Shown: positions 7,710-15,431, counted from the stretch's first letter. The stretch: DNA of 15,558 nt from Candidatus Peregrinibacteria bacterium (GCA_023245725.1 JAHFJU010000031.1:1-15558); one strand, 5' to 3'. Notes: generated from the sequence alone by a model not told the origin. Numbers and translations are program-made.

Positions 7710-7736
7710 TTGACAAAAGTAAAATTGTATTATAAA
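7710..7736 (+). promoter_or_regulatory. Promoter of the DEAD-box helicase gene
   Basis: A perfect TTGACA (7710-7715), a 15-nt spacer, then TATAAA (7731-7736). Transcription would begin near 7743, just before the ATG at 7746, predicting a nearly leaderless mRNA. The spacer is shorter than the usual 16-18 nt. Confidence 0.5.
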
Positions 7737-7745
7737 GTTCGCGTA

Positions 7746-9293
7746 ATGCGTTTTTCAAGATTCTTTAAAAAGCCTGGTGCAAAAGTAAATTCTACGGTTC
7801 CAGGACACGGCGGTTCAACAGATTCAGATGCTACTTCTAAACCATCTCGGCCACATTCTTCTGGTAGTGGGCGATCAGGTAGCGAAAACTCATCAGAAAG
7901 TGGACATTCAAAAGTACACACAAGCCCATCGAGCGGACATTCAAGCAGAGGTCACTCAGCATCAGCAAGCGGTGGTTCAAGTAGCGGCCATGGTTCATCA
8001 AGCAGAGGTGGTTACTCAGGTAGTCAATCTCGCTCAAGTGGCTCACGTTTTGGTGGTTCTCGAGGCGGTTTTGGCGGTGGTTCAAGAGGTGGGTCACGTG
8101 GCGGTTCTTCATACGGAGGACGATCATCATATGGTGGTCATGGTCGTGCACGAACTCCATCTAGGCGTGTTTCTGGTACTACAATCCCGCTTCATAAATT
8201 CATAAATAAGGCTGAATATAAATTCGATGAAAAGCCATATGAGCCAACACACAATTTTGCTGATTTTGAAATTGTCGATTCAGTGAAGAAAAATATTGCA
8301 GATAAAGGATACGAGCGTCCAACTCCTATTCAAGACCAAGCAATTCCGCATATTTTACAGGGAAAAGATGTAGTTGGTTTAGCTAATACAGGTACAGGAA
8401 AAACTGCTGCGTTCTTAATTCCACTTATAAATAAAATTGTCGCAGGCAGGCCGACTGCTCACGAAAAAGTTCTTATTATGGTTCCAACTCGTGAACTAGC
8501 AACTCAAATTTACGATGAATTTGTAGGATTTGCGAAAGGATTACATATTTATTCTGCTGTTTGTGTTGGAGGTGTTGGCGTTGGTTCTCAGATTAGCCAA
8601 CTTAGACGACGGCCAAATGTGGTTATTGCTACTCCGGGGCGTTTGAAAGATTTGGTAAAGAGAAAACTACTCAAGCTCGAAAATTGTGCAAATGTGGTGC
8701 TCGATGAAGCTGATCGTATGTTAGATATGGGCTTCGTTGACGACATTCGCTTCATTCTTTCTATGTTGCCTAAAGAACGTTTGACTCTTTTCTTTTCTGC
8801 GACAATGCCACCAGAAATAAAGAATTTGATTAAGGAGTTTTTGCATGATCCGGTTCACGTTTCAGTAAAAATGCGTGATACATCGGCAAATGTTGATCAA
8901 GACGTGGTTCGCGTTAAAGATAGAAAGCGAAAACTTGAGGTGCTTGAAGAAGTTCTTAGAAGTGATGGCATGAACAAGGTTTTGATTTTCGGCCGTACAA
9001 AATTTGGTGTTGAAAAATTGGCACATGCTATTCATGAAATGGGATTTAAGGTTGGATCAATTCATGGAAATAAGACTCAGGCTCACCGCCAAAAATCCCT
9101 CAATTTGTTTAAAACAGGAGAGATAAATATTTTGGTTGCTACTGATGTTGCGGCTCGTGGTCTCGATATTCCTCAAGTTAGTCACGTTATTAACTATGAG
9201 GTTCCAGCGACTTACGATGACTATGTTCACCGTATCGGTAGAACAGGACGCGCAGATCAACACGGAAAGGCTTTGACGTTTGTTGATGCGTAG
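7746..9293 (+). CDS. DEAD-box ATP-dependent RNA helicase with Ser/Gly/Arg-rich N-terminus
   Basis: ATP-dependent RNA helicase, RhlE-like in its core. Numbering from the ATG at 7746 (515 residues), the first 140 or so residues are a low-complexity Ser/Gly/Arg/His tract with many RGG-, SGG- and SYGG-type repeats, likely disordered and RNA-binding. The core follows: Q motif near 174-198 (PTPIQDQ), ANTGTGKT (213-220), PTRELA (247-252), TPGR (296-299), DEAD (320-323), SAT (351-353), ATDVAARGLD (465-474) and HRIGRTGR (495-502). It stops only 13 residues after motif VI, so the usual C-terminal helix is missing. RGG-rich extensions usually follow the core in bacterial helicases; here the extension precedes it. 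An upstream in-frame TTG at 7710 is the -35 box itself, so the ATG is preferred. The end lies 11 nt from the convergent queG. Confidence 0.95.
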   Translation: MRFSRFFKKPGAKVNSTVPGHGGSTDSDATSKPSRPHSSGSGRSGSENSSESGHSKVHTSPSSGHSSRGHSASASGGSSSGHGSSSRGGYSGSQSRSSGSRFGGSRGGFGGGSRGGSRGGSSYGGRSSYGGHGRARTPSRRVSGTTIPLHKFINKAEYKFDEKPYEPTHNFADFEIVDSVKKNIADKGYERPTPIQDQAIPHILQGKDVVGLANTGTGKTAAFLIPLINKIVAGRPTAHEKVLIMVPTRELATQIYDEFVGFAKGLHIYSAVCVGGVGVGSQISQLRRRPNVVIATPGRLKDLVKRKLLKLENCANVVLDEADRMLDMGFVDDIRFILSMLPKERLTLFFSATMPPEIKNLIKEFLHDPVHVSVKMRDTSANVDQDVVRVKDRKRKLEVLEEVLRSDGMNKVLIFGRTKFGVEKLAHAIHEMGFKVGSIHGNKTQAHRQKSLNLFKTGEINILVATDVAARGLDIPQVSHVINYEVPATYDDYVHRIGRTGRADQHGKALTFVDA

Positions 9294-9304
9294 TGGTGAA
9301 ATTC

Positions 9305-10321
9305 TTATATTGCTGCGGCATTTCTTCGCATGCCGGTTTTTCCCGGCCGCATTAGCCCTGAGCCGGCGTACTTTTTAAAGAACAGAGAGTCTGTTTTTAT
9401 TTTTTTAAGTGTTGGCGCGTGAAGTGAATCGCGCGCGAGTGGGGGAATTGTGAATTCGTTGTGAATCGAAATTTTCTGTCGTGAATTATGTGGGCATACC
9501 TCTTGGCAAATATCACAGCCAAAAAGTTTTTTTGTTTTTTTAATGATTTTTTTTAGTTTTGATGGAAGTGGTCCTTCATGTTCGATTGTTAGGTATGAAA
9601 TGCATTTGCGCGCGTCTACGATTCCGGGGGCTATGATCGCGCCAGTTGGGCAGCTTTGTATGCATCGAGTGCACGATCCACACGATGAGAACGGTGATTT
9701 GTTTTTGCTTTTCTGCTGCTGATATTCTGTATCATTTATCGTGAGCGGCAAAGTAGTAACTATTTCGCCTAGCACAACCCATGAGCCGAAATTTTTTGTT
9801 ATTATGAGCGAATTTTTGCCTGTTACGCCAACGCCAGCCTGTTCGGCGAGAGCTCTTTCAAGTAGTGGGCCGACATCTACAAAACTCCGATTTTCGTGTT
9901 TCTCGTTTGGATAGTACTGCTGTGAGAGTACGTCGATTGCTACTCGTAATTTTTTCAGTTTCGCTCCCATGATTTTGTGATAATCGCGCCCATATGCGTA
10001 TCGCGCAATTCTGCCATGACCTCGTTTTAACGGCTCTTGAGGCCGATAATAATTGAGTGCAACTACTATTACCGATTTTGCATTTGGTACAACCGATTGC
10101 ATGTTTGAAATCCTATCGAAACGTTCTTTTGTATTGAGGTAGTTCATATTCCCGAAATTTCCGGCATTTATCCATTCGCGATATGCTGCTTGATATTTTT
10201 CCTCTATTTTTGCCGGAGAAAATCCTACAACATCAAATCCTATTTTTCTTGCAGTTTTTTCAATCTTATTTCTTAGTGCCAAAATGTTTGTTCTTTGCGA
10301 TTTATCGTTTTCTAATTTCAC
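9305..10321 (-). CDS. queG: Epoxyqueuosine reductase
   Basis: Cobalamin-dependent iron-sulfur enzyme that reduces epoxyqueuosine to queuosine in tRNA, acting directly after QueA. Seen in the 338-residue product: GFDVVGFSP (28-36), the RYAYGRDYH motif (107-115), VDVGPLLERALAEQAGVG (148-165) with the expected catalytic aspartate D149, and ferredoxin-like cluster ligands C214, C217, C220 and C224, then C240, C269, C272 and C276. All eight expected cluster cysteines are present. The C-terminus ends just after GMRRNAAAI, so the C-terminal extension of longer QueG proteins (about 380 residues) is absent. The start is GTG at 10321 with no Shine-Dalgarno sequence and a GATAAT 13 nt upstream. The gene is transcribed independently of queA. 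Confidence 0.95.
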   Translation of the reverse strand: MKLENDKSQRTNILALRNKIEKTARKIGFDVVGFSPAKIEEKYQAAYREWINAGNFGNMNYLNTKERFDRISNMQSVVPNAKSVIVVALNYYRPQEPLKRGHGRIARYAYGRDYHKIMGAKLKKLRVAIDVLSQQYYPNEKHENRSFVDVGPLLERALAEQAGVGVTGKNSLIITKNFGSWVVLGEIVTTLPLTINDTEYQQQKSKNKSPFSSCGSCTRCIQSCPTGAIIAPGIVDARKCISYLTIEHEGPLPSKLKKIIKKTKKLFGCDICQEVCPHNSRQKISIHNEFTIPPLARDSLHAPTLKKIKTDSLFFKKYAGSGLMRPGKTGMRRNAAAI

Positions 10322-10334
10322 TTTTGTATAGTGT

Positions 10335-10340
10335 ATTATC
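10335..10340 (-). promoter_or_regulatory. Possible -10 box for queG
   Basis: GATAAT on the minus strand, 13 nt before the GTG start. No recognisable -35. A TATACA closer to the start (10325-10330) is too near to allow transcription to begin before the GTG. Confidence 0.35.
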
Positions 10341-10366
10341 TTTAAAATATTAGCACAGAGAATCTA

Positions 10367-10395
10367 TTGCTAAAATATTATAACTATTGTATAGA
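10367..10395 (+). promoter_or_regulatory. Promoter of the short-chain dehydrogenase gene
   Basis: TTGCTA (10367-10372), a 17-nt spacer, then TATAGA (10390-10395) preceded by TG. It has the same -35 sequence and spacing as the gene A promoter. The predicted leader before the ATG at 10407 is about 5 nt. Confidence 0.5.
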
Positions 10396-10406
10396 TATGA
10401 TTAATT

Positions 10407-11555
10407 ATGATAGATTTTTCACCTCAAATATTGATGGCCGACACTTCGTCAAATACTGAACAAGGGCTTGATAATAGGCAGCGGGTAGTTATTATGACTG
10501 GCGCAACGCGTGGTATTGGGCGCGCAATTGTTGAGCAAATTTTGAAGACAGGAAATAACGTACTTATTGTGAATTTTGGTCGTTCGAGTGGTGGCGATGT
10601 GCAACGAAATCTTGCTAACGAAGGAGTTGAAGATAAATTTCCAAACACCAAAAGTGGTGAACGAATCAAATATATAAGTGGAGTTGATTTGAGCGACGAT
10701 TCTGCTCTTGAAGCGGCAATTCAACGTTTCATAGCTGATAATCGAGGAAAAATAAAACTTGTCGGAATTATTCACTGCGCTGGTGAGGCAGTACTATGCG
10801 ATGAATATCATGACGCTGATGACTCAACTAAAAAACGGGTTGATTCAATGCGTAAAGTAAATGGTGATGCAGCAGTACGAATCGCTACCGAATTTGCAAG
10901 TGAATGTTTGCTCGATACAACTACTCCGTATATATATGTGGGAAGTTTGGCTGCGTATCCTAATCGTGCACCTGTTCCGGGGCTTGGTGAGTATGGAGAA
11001 ACTAAGAAAAATGCTATGAGCGAGATTGCGGATGCAATGCGTCGGGCGAGTGTTTATGGTCCAGTCTGTGAGGCTTTTCCGGGGATTTATAAAACGGGAA
11101 TGGTGTTTAAAGGAGTTGATGGACGTGCTGAAAATGGTGGTGCAGATGGCTTTGTCGATGATGTAAGAACGGGTTTGGAATTTTCTGGGATTGTGGCTGC
11201 GAAGGCAGAGACAGGGGATCCACTTATTGAAAATATTGTTAATAATCTGTTTGCAGGTGCCGATGCAAAAAAAGAAATTTTCGGCGCGCATATTCCAGCG
11301 GCGTATGTAAAGTACTGTAACTACGAATTTATACGAATTTTCGCACTTCCGATTTTTGTAATGCTATTCGGCAATCAGACTCTTGAAGAGACAAATCAAA
11401 CCCCTGAACAACACGACGCTCGCGTTGATTATCACAAAGAACACCAATCTTACGGAAAGTGTTTCCCATACTTTTTGGTAAAACACCGAATGTTGTGGAG
11501 CTCTAAAATAAGCAAGTGGCTAACTAAGGTTGGGCGACCGCTTAAGTTGGTTTAA
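10407..11555 (+). CDS. Short-chain dehydrogenase/reductase with C-terminal extension
   Basis: NAD(P)-dependent Rossmann-fold oxidoreductase of the SDR superfamily; substrate unknown. The cofactor motif TGATRGIG is at 31-38, the acidic VDLS at 93-96, a HCAG in place of the classical NNAG at 123-126, N153, and the catalytic S180, Y196 and K200 (YGETK). About 120 residues follow the normal end of an SDR. They include a short hydrophobic stretch (305-321) and a basic tail (351-382), which may bind a membrane surface; this is inference. The ATG at 10407 is chosen for its fit to the promoter. An ATG ten codons in (10434) is a fair alternative. The stop overlaps that of the convergent deoxyhypusine-synthase-like gene by 4 nt inside a TTTAAA palindrome. 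Confidence 0.88.
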   Translation: MIDFSPQILMADTSSNTEQGLDNRQRVVIMTGATRGIGRAIVEQILKTGNNVLIVNFGRSSGGDVQRNLANEGVEDKFPNTKSGERIKYISGVDLSDDSALEAAIQRFIADNRGKIKLVGIIHCAGEAVLCDEYHDADDSTKKRVDSMRKVNGDAAVRIATEFASECLLDTTTPYIYVGSLAAYPNRAPVPGLGEYGETKKNAMSEIADAMRRASVYGPVCEAFPGIYKTGMVFKGVDGRAENGGADGFVDDVRTGLEFSGIVAAKAETGDPLIENIVNNLFAGADAKKEIFGAHIPAAYVKYCNYEFIRIFALPIFVMLFGNQTLEETNQTPEQHDARVDYHKEHQSYGKCFPYFLVKHRMLWSSKISKWLTKVGRPLKLV

Positions 11556-12664
11556 AGACCGAGCAATACAGCAGCAATCCATGGAAAAGCTACAGTCACA
11601 TCGCTTTGAATAATTTGGTAGTAGCTCTTTGTCGAAAGTTTATCCCAAGTTATTTTTTCTTTTCCTCCTGCGCCTGAGTACGAGCCATATGACATTGGAG
11701 ATGAACCAATTTCAATAAATCCTGCCCAATCGCGAACTTTTGGCAGACCTAAATCGTGTTTTAGAGAAGGCACAGCGCAAATAGGGAAATCCGCAGAAAT
11801 TCCTCCGCCAAGTTGCAAGAATGCTATTGGGGCATTTTTAGATTCTTCCATATACCAGTCGTACATGAATGTGAAATAGTCGAGGCCACTCTTCATAATA
11901 TTCTGGTCTAGCAGTACGCCTCCTTTTGGCCTGTATTTGCCGTCATATGTGTAGCTGGCAAAAATGTTTCCCATTGTTGAATCTTCGAATCCCGGAATTA
12001 CAATTGGAATATTTTTTTTGAAAGCGGCGAGAGTCCAGCAATCCTCAGCATTTGCCATTGTGTCTGGTTTTATCAATCCTTCAGAAAATAATCGTCTGAA
12101 ATATTCATGAGGAAAAGCGCGTGTTTTGTTCTTCATAGCTTCTTTCCACATTTTCAAAAGGTGTGGTTCCATAATGCGAACGCTTTCGTCTTCAGGTAAA
12201 AAAGTGTCGGTAATTCTTCTAAGGCCGGCATCGCGCAATTCGGCTTCTTGGTCAGGTGTAAGCTCTGTGTATCTAGGAATATATGCGTAGTGAGAGTGCG
12301 CAACGTAGCGGTAATAAGACTCTTCGTGATTTGCTCCTGTTGCAGAAATTAAATGAACTTTGTTTTCGCGAATTAACTGCGCAAGCATTACCCCGACTTG
12401 AAACGAACTAAGCGCGCCTGCTAATGTAACTACAAGTTTGCCTCCATTTGCCAAATGTTCTTTTAGCCATAGTGCCGCCTGTAGCGTAGCACCGCCATTA
12501 CAGTGATTAAGAGTTCGTTCTGCAAAAGAAGCGACAGGTGTTTTGCTGCTTTTTACGAAATCGCTGACCGTTCCTTTTGCGCCTTTTCCTGCGCCGCCGC
12601 CTTCACTGGCAACGATGAGTTTTTTTATTGATGCAGATAATTGGCTGAACTTGGTTTTTTTCAT
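11552..12664 (-). CDS. Deoxyhypusine synthase-family protein
   Basis: NAD-dependent aminobutyl-transferase family. Eukaryotic and archaeal members modify eIF5A/aIF5A; plant relatives make homospermidine. In the 370-residue product (start at 12664) I see LAGALSS (81-87), ATGANHEES (108-116), PGFEDSTMG (204-212), LGGGISADF (265-273), and GSYSGAGGKEKITWDK (307-322), in which K322 matches the catalytic lysine of the SWGK motif. The first 45 residues include a Gly/Lys-rich stretch (22-31). Bacteria lack eIF5A and none is encoded here, so a polyamine-type or other substrate is more likely than hypusine. A longer reading from TTG at 12718 is possible, but a good TATAAT lies between the two starts and favours the ATG. 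No Shine-Dalgarno sequence is seen. Confidence 0.9.
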   Translation of the reverse strand: MKKTKFSQLSASIKKLIVASEGGGAGKGAKGTVSDFVKSSKTPVASFAERTLNHCNGGATLQAALWLKEHLANGGKLVVTLAGALSSFQVGVMLAQLIRENKVHLISATGANHEESYYRYVAHSHYAYIPRYTELTPDQEAELRDAGLRRITDTFLPEDESVRIMEPHLLKMWKEAMKNKTRAFPHEYFRRLFSEGLIKPDTMANAEDCWTLAAFKKNIPIVIPGFEDSTMGNIFASYTYDGKYRPKGGVLLDQNIMKSGLDYFTFMYDWYMEESKNAPIAFLQLGGGISADFPICAVPSLKHDLGLPKVRDWAGFIEIGSSPMSYGSYSGAGGKEKITWDKLSTKSYYQIIQSDVTVAFPWIAAVLLGL

Positions 12665-12686
12665 AAGTATATGGTTAAAAATCGCT

Positions 12687-12692
12687 ATTATA
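12687..12692 (-). promoter_or_regulatory. -10 box of the deoxyhypusine-synthase-like gene
   Basis: A perfect TATAAT on the minus strand, 22 nt before the ATG at 12664; a T-rich CTTTTT sits 17 nt further upstream as a weak -35. It would lie inside the coding region if the TTG at 12718 were the start, which argues for the shorter protein. Confidence 0.5.
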
Positions 12693-12756
12693 TTGATGTG
12701 AAAGTGTGTAAAAAGCAATGGAGTGTTTTTCGTGTAACATTTTGCTTAGTTCGTTG

Positions 12757-12762
12757 TATATA
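12757..12762 (+). promoter_or_regulatory. Possible -10 box of the secreted-protein gene
   Basis: TATATA preceded by TG, only 5 nt before the ATG at 12768. No clear -35 is seen. If real, the mRNA would be leaderless. Confidence 0.35.
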
Positions 12763-12767
12763 GTGTC

Positions 12768-14051
12768 ATGAAAAAAACACTTATTTCGATTTGTTTACTG
12801 GCAGTTCTTCCTTTTAACGTTCTCAAAGTTGATGCAGCTTTTTTTGCTCCCAATGATCCAGGTGTAAATATTGGCAGCACTCTTCAAATTGCGAATCCTG
12901 GATTTGAACCGAGCGGAATAGTTTGGCACAATCGTCTGCAGAACCTTTTTGTAGTAGGTGATGACGGTGACGTTGCCGAGATCGATCAAAATGGAAACAT
13001 TATTCATCAGCCGGTAATGGTTGGCGGAGATTTAGAAGGAATTACTATAGCAAATGATCACAGTAACTATTTGTATTTGCTAAATGAGTATCCTCAGCAA
13101 ATTGTCGAATTTGATATTTCTACTTTTAGATTAACTGGAAAAAGATGGAGTTTGCTAGGAATGCAGGGTAACGCCGCATCTGGAGCTGAGGCGCTTACTT
13201 ATAATAGTGCGAAAGGATTATTTTATGTTGGTTCACAATACGATGGCCAGATTTACGTTTACAATATTGATCTTAATACTTCGGGTAGTTCAAATTTTTT
13301 ACGCGTTATTCATACAGGAATTAATAATGATTTGGCAGGGCTTTCATATTCTCGCGACACTGAGCGTACGTATGCAGTTTTCGACAGTTCAAATATTATT
13401 CAGGAATATAATAATGATGATGTAATGGTGCAGCAGTACGATGCTCCCGGTGTTGACCAAGAGGGTATTGCTTTGTTGCCGGGATGTCCTGCGAATACAG
13501 CAGCACTCGTCATAGCTCAAGATTCCGGAGGAGTTCTAAAATTCAATACATATCCGATTACTTGTCCTGTACGTCCTGCGCAAAATCAACAGTCTTTATC
13601 TTTTCAATTAGTTGCTCCTATCTATAAATTTTTGACATCAAATTTTTTGACCCCTGGTCCTAAAACAACTGTAAAAGACACGATGCATTTATATGATTCA
13701 AATGGGGAATATTCATTTGTTCAGTTCCCTGAACGAGCAACAGATGTTGAGTATCGTGTTGACCTAGATGCTCGCGCTGTTACAAATGATACTTTTTATA
13801 ATTTGTCGGTTGTTACAACAGATGGTGTAAAAGTAACTTCACAAAGTCAACTTATAAATAGTGTTGATTGGAAAAACTATTCATACTCTATTGTCATTCC
13901 AGCGCACACAATGCTTGAGTTTCGTGTAGTAAGTGGTGTTGTTGCAGGAAGAAATCTAGCGGGAGTTAGTCATGAACATCAACTTCGTTCATTGTCATTT
14001 ACTGAAATTCAGCACAACGGATCATTATTGCAAACCCTGAATTTTAAATAA
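12768..14051 (+). CDS. Secreted SdiA-regulated-like beta-propeller protein
   Basis: Exported protein of unknown role. Residues 1-23 form a Sec signal peptide: KK at 2-3, a hydrophobic core and a VDA-AFF cleavage site. Residues about 45-265 contain four or more blade-like repeats, each with a glycine-rich turn, such as EPSGIVW (47-53), DLEGITI (88-94), GAEALTY (139-145), DLAGLSY (188-194) and DQEGIAL (230-236). This pattern resembles the SdiA-regulated / phytase-like esterase propeller family. Residues about 275-427 form a separate beta-rich domain I do not recognise. The only two cysteines of the mature protein, C240 and C266, could form a disulfide. There is no lipobox, sorting motif or C-terminal membrane anchor, so release to the outside is likely. 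A strong terminator follows. Confidence 0.82.
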   Translation: MKKTLISICLLAVLPFNVLKVDAAFFAPNDPGVNIGSTLQIANPGFEPSGIVWHNRLQNLFVVGDDGDVAEIDQNGNIIHQPVMVGGDLEGITIANDHSNYLYLLNEYPQQIVEFDISTFRLTGKRWSLLGMQGNAASGAEALTYNSAKGLFYVGSQYDGQIYVYNIDLNTSGSSNFLRVIHTGINNDLAGLSYSRDTERTYAVFDSSNIIQEYNNDDVMVQQYDAPGVDQEGIALLPGCPANTAALVIAQDSGGVLKFNTYPITCPVRPAQNQQSLSFQLVAPIYKFLTSNFLTPGPKTTVKDTMHLYDSNGEYSFVQFPERATDVEYRVDLDARAVTNDTFYNLSVVTTDGVKVTSQSQLINSVDWKNYSYSIVIPAHTMLEFRVVSGVVAGRNLAGVSHEHQLRSLSFTEIQHNGSLLQTLNFK

Positions 14052-14075
14052 TTTTACTTATTATATTGCTCAAAG

Positions 14076-14108
14076 AAAAAACCGCCAATTCTATCTGGCG
14101 GTTTTTTT
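14076..14108. terminator. Bidirectional intrinsic terminator
   Basis: ACCGCCA (14081-14087) pairs with TGGCGGT (14096-14102) around an 8-nt loop, flanked by an A-run (14076-14081) and a T-run (14102-14108). It can stop transcription of the secreted-protein gene on the plus strand and of asnS on the minus strand. Confidence 0.9.
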
Positions 14109-14129
14109 ATATATCAATAATAAACTGCA

Positions 14130-15419
14130 CTATGGTGCTTTTCGATTTATCAAACGTGGGAACGGAATAGATTCGCGAACATGTTTTAGTCCGCAAATCC
14201 ATGTTACTAGGCGTTCGAGTCCTACTCCGAAACCGCTGTGCGGTACTGATCCGAATTTGCGTAAATCGAGGTACCACGAAAAATCTTCTTTAAGAAGTCC
14301 GTGCTCTAAAATTCGTTTTACCAAAGTGTCGTAGTCATCTTCACGTTGGCTGCCACCAATAACTTCTCCGTATCCCGGAACAATTACGTCTGCGCATAAA
14401 ACACGAGTGTCATCGTTCGGGTCACGTTTCATATAAAACGCTTTAACTCCCGCAGGATAATTCTCAACAAACAAAGGACGATCAAACATATTTGCCAAAG
14501 CTACTTCTTCATCTGCACCAAAATCATCGTCAAATTTCGCCTCGAATCCTGCGTCGATTAATTTTTGAACCGCGTCTTTGTGGGTAATGTGGTGAAATGG
14601 TGCTTTAACTCTTTCAAGTTCAGTAACGTCGCGTTCGAGAATTGCCAAGTCAGCGCGGTGTTTTGCCAAAACTTTTTCCATAACGTGAACAAAAAGTCCT
14701 TCTTGAATTTGCATGTTTTGTTTCTGATCGCAGAACGGCATTTCGGCATCCATCATCCAAAATTCTATTAAATGACGGCGTGTTTTTGATTTTTCCGCTC
14801 TAAATACAGGACCAAAATCGTACACGCGGCCAAGGCTAGAAATTGCCGCCTCTAGGTATAGCTGCCCAGACTGAGTCAAATATGCTTTTCCCAAATCGAA
14901 GTAATCAACAGAAAAGAGTGTCGTTGTTCCTTCGCATGCGCTTGGCGTAAAAATTGGTGCATCTAAGCGAGTAAAACCATTGTCGGCCAAATACTCAAAC
15001 ATCGCGTACATAATCGTGTGACGAATTCGCAAAATCGCTGCTTGTTTGCTCGAACGAATCCATAAATGACGGTGATCAAGCAAAAAATCCGGGCCATGAT
15101 CTTTTTTTCCAATTGGGTACTCCTCAGTTGGATTTTGGTAAATAGAAATTTCTTGCACATCTATTTCGTAAACTCCATCACGTTTTGGGTGTTTTCGTAC
15201 GAATCCTGTAATTGCCACAGACGCCTCGCAAGCTAAAGTTTTCGCTATTTCAAACGCTGCAGGAGTCGTTTTCTCATTTACAATACACTGAGTTGTTCCT
15301 GTACCATCGCGCAACTCAAGAAATCCGATTTTTCCGCTAAAACGAGAGTTAAACATCCAGCCATTTAATGTGACTGATTGATCTACGCTGTTTGATAAAA
15401 GTGAAATTGTTGTATTCAT
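14130..15419 (-). CDS. asnS: Asparaginyl-tRNA synthetase
   Basis: Class IIb synthetase charging tRNA-Asn with asparagine in the cytoplasm. An N-terminal OB-fold anticodon-binding domain covers residues about 15-95 (LNGWMFNSR, IGFLELRDGTG). HGPDFLLDHRHLWIRS follows (108-123). The catalytic domain shows PSACEGTTTLF (159-169), motif 2 as FRAEKSKTRRHLIEFWMMDAE (206-226), VIGGSQRE (353-360), and motif 3 as GFGVGLERL (396-404). The GGSQRE signature and ACEG segment indicate AsnRS rather than AspRS. At 429 residues it is slightly short but complete. The ATG at 15419 lies 6 nt after a TATTAT, with no Shine-Dalgarno sequence. A free-standing AsnRS means that direct charging is available, not only the amidation route. 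Confidence 0.97.
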   Translation of the reverse strand: MNTTISLLSNSVDQSVTLNGWMFNSRFSGKIGFLELRDGTGTTQCIVNEKTTPAAFEIAKTLACEASVAITGFVRKHPKRDGVYEIDVQEISIYQNPTEEYPIGKKDHGPDFLLDHRHLWIRSSKQAAILRIRHTIMYAMFEYLADNGFTRLDAPIFTPSACEGTTTLFSVDYFDLGKAYLTQSGQLYLEAAISSLGRVYDFGPVFRAEKSKTRRHLIEFWMMDAEMPFCDQKQNMQIQEGLFVHVMEKVLAKHRADLAILERDVTELERVKAPFHHITHKDAVQKLIDAGFEAKFDDDFGADEEVALANMFDRPLFVENYPAGVKAFYMKRDPNDDTRVLCADVIVPGYGEVIGGSQREDDYDTLVKRILEHGLLKEDFSWYLDLRKFGSVPHSGFGVGLERLVTWICGLKHVRESIPFPRLINRKAP

Positions 15420-15425
15420 AGGCCG

Positions 15426-15431
15426 ATAATA
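15426..15431 (-). promoter_or_regulatory. Possible -10 box for asnS
   Basis: TATTAT on the minus strand, 6 nt before the ATG, consistent with a leaderless transcript. The -35 position is poor. Confidence 0.35.

Noticed and set aside
7710..7745. TTG at 7710 as the helicase start
   Set aside because: The TTG is the first half of a perfect TTGACA -35 box, and the ATG at 7746 follows the -10 at the distance seen for other genes.
7828..8205. 125-codon plus-strand ORF in another frame of the helicase gene
   Set aside because: It lies inside the Ser/Gly/Arg-rich repeat tract, and its His/Val/Gln-rich product is what the repeated codons give when shifted; the helicase frame is clearly the coding one.
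10343..10380. 10-base direct repeat TAAAATATTA at 10343-10352 and 10371-10380, with a partial TTAGC/GCTAA inversion, as an operator
   Set aside because: The repeat is pure A/T in an AT-rich divergent promoter region, and the inverted part is only five bases; chance is a sufficient explanation.
10845..11291. 148-codon antisense ORF within the short-chain dehydrogenase gene
   Set aside because: The product is Ser/Arg/Ile/Thr-rich with no recognisable motif, and the opposite strand has an unambiguous SDR with catalytic residues in this stretch.
12665..12718. TTG at 12718 as the start of the deoxyhypusine-synthase-like protein
   Set aside because: It would add 18 residues unlike the family, and the best TATAAT for this gene lies inside the extension.
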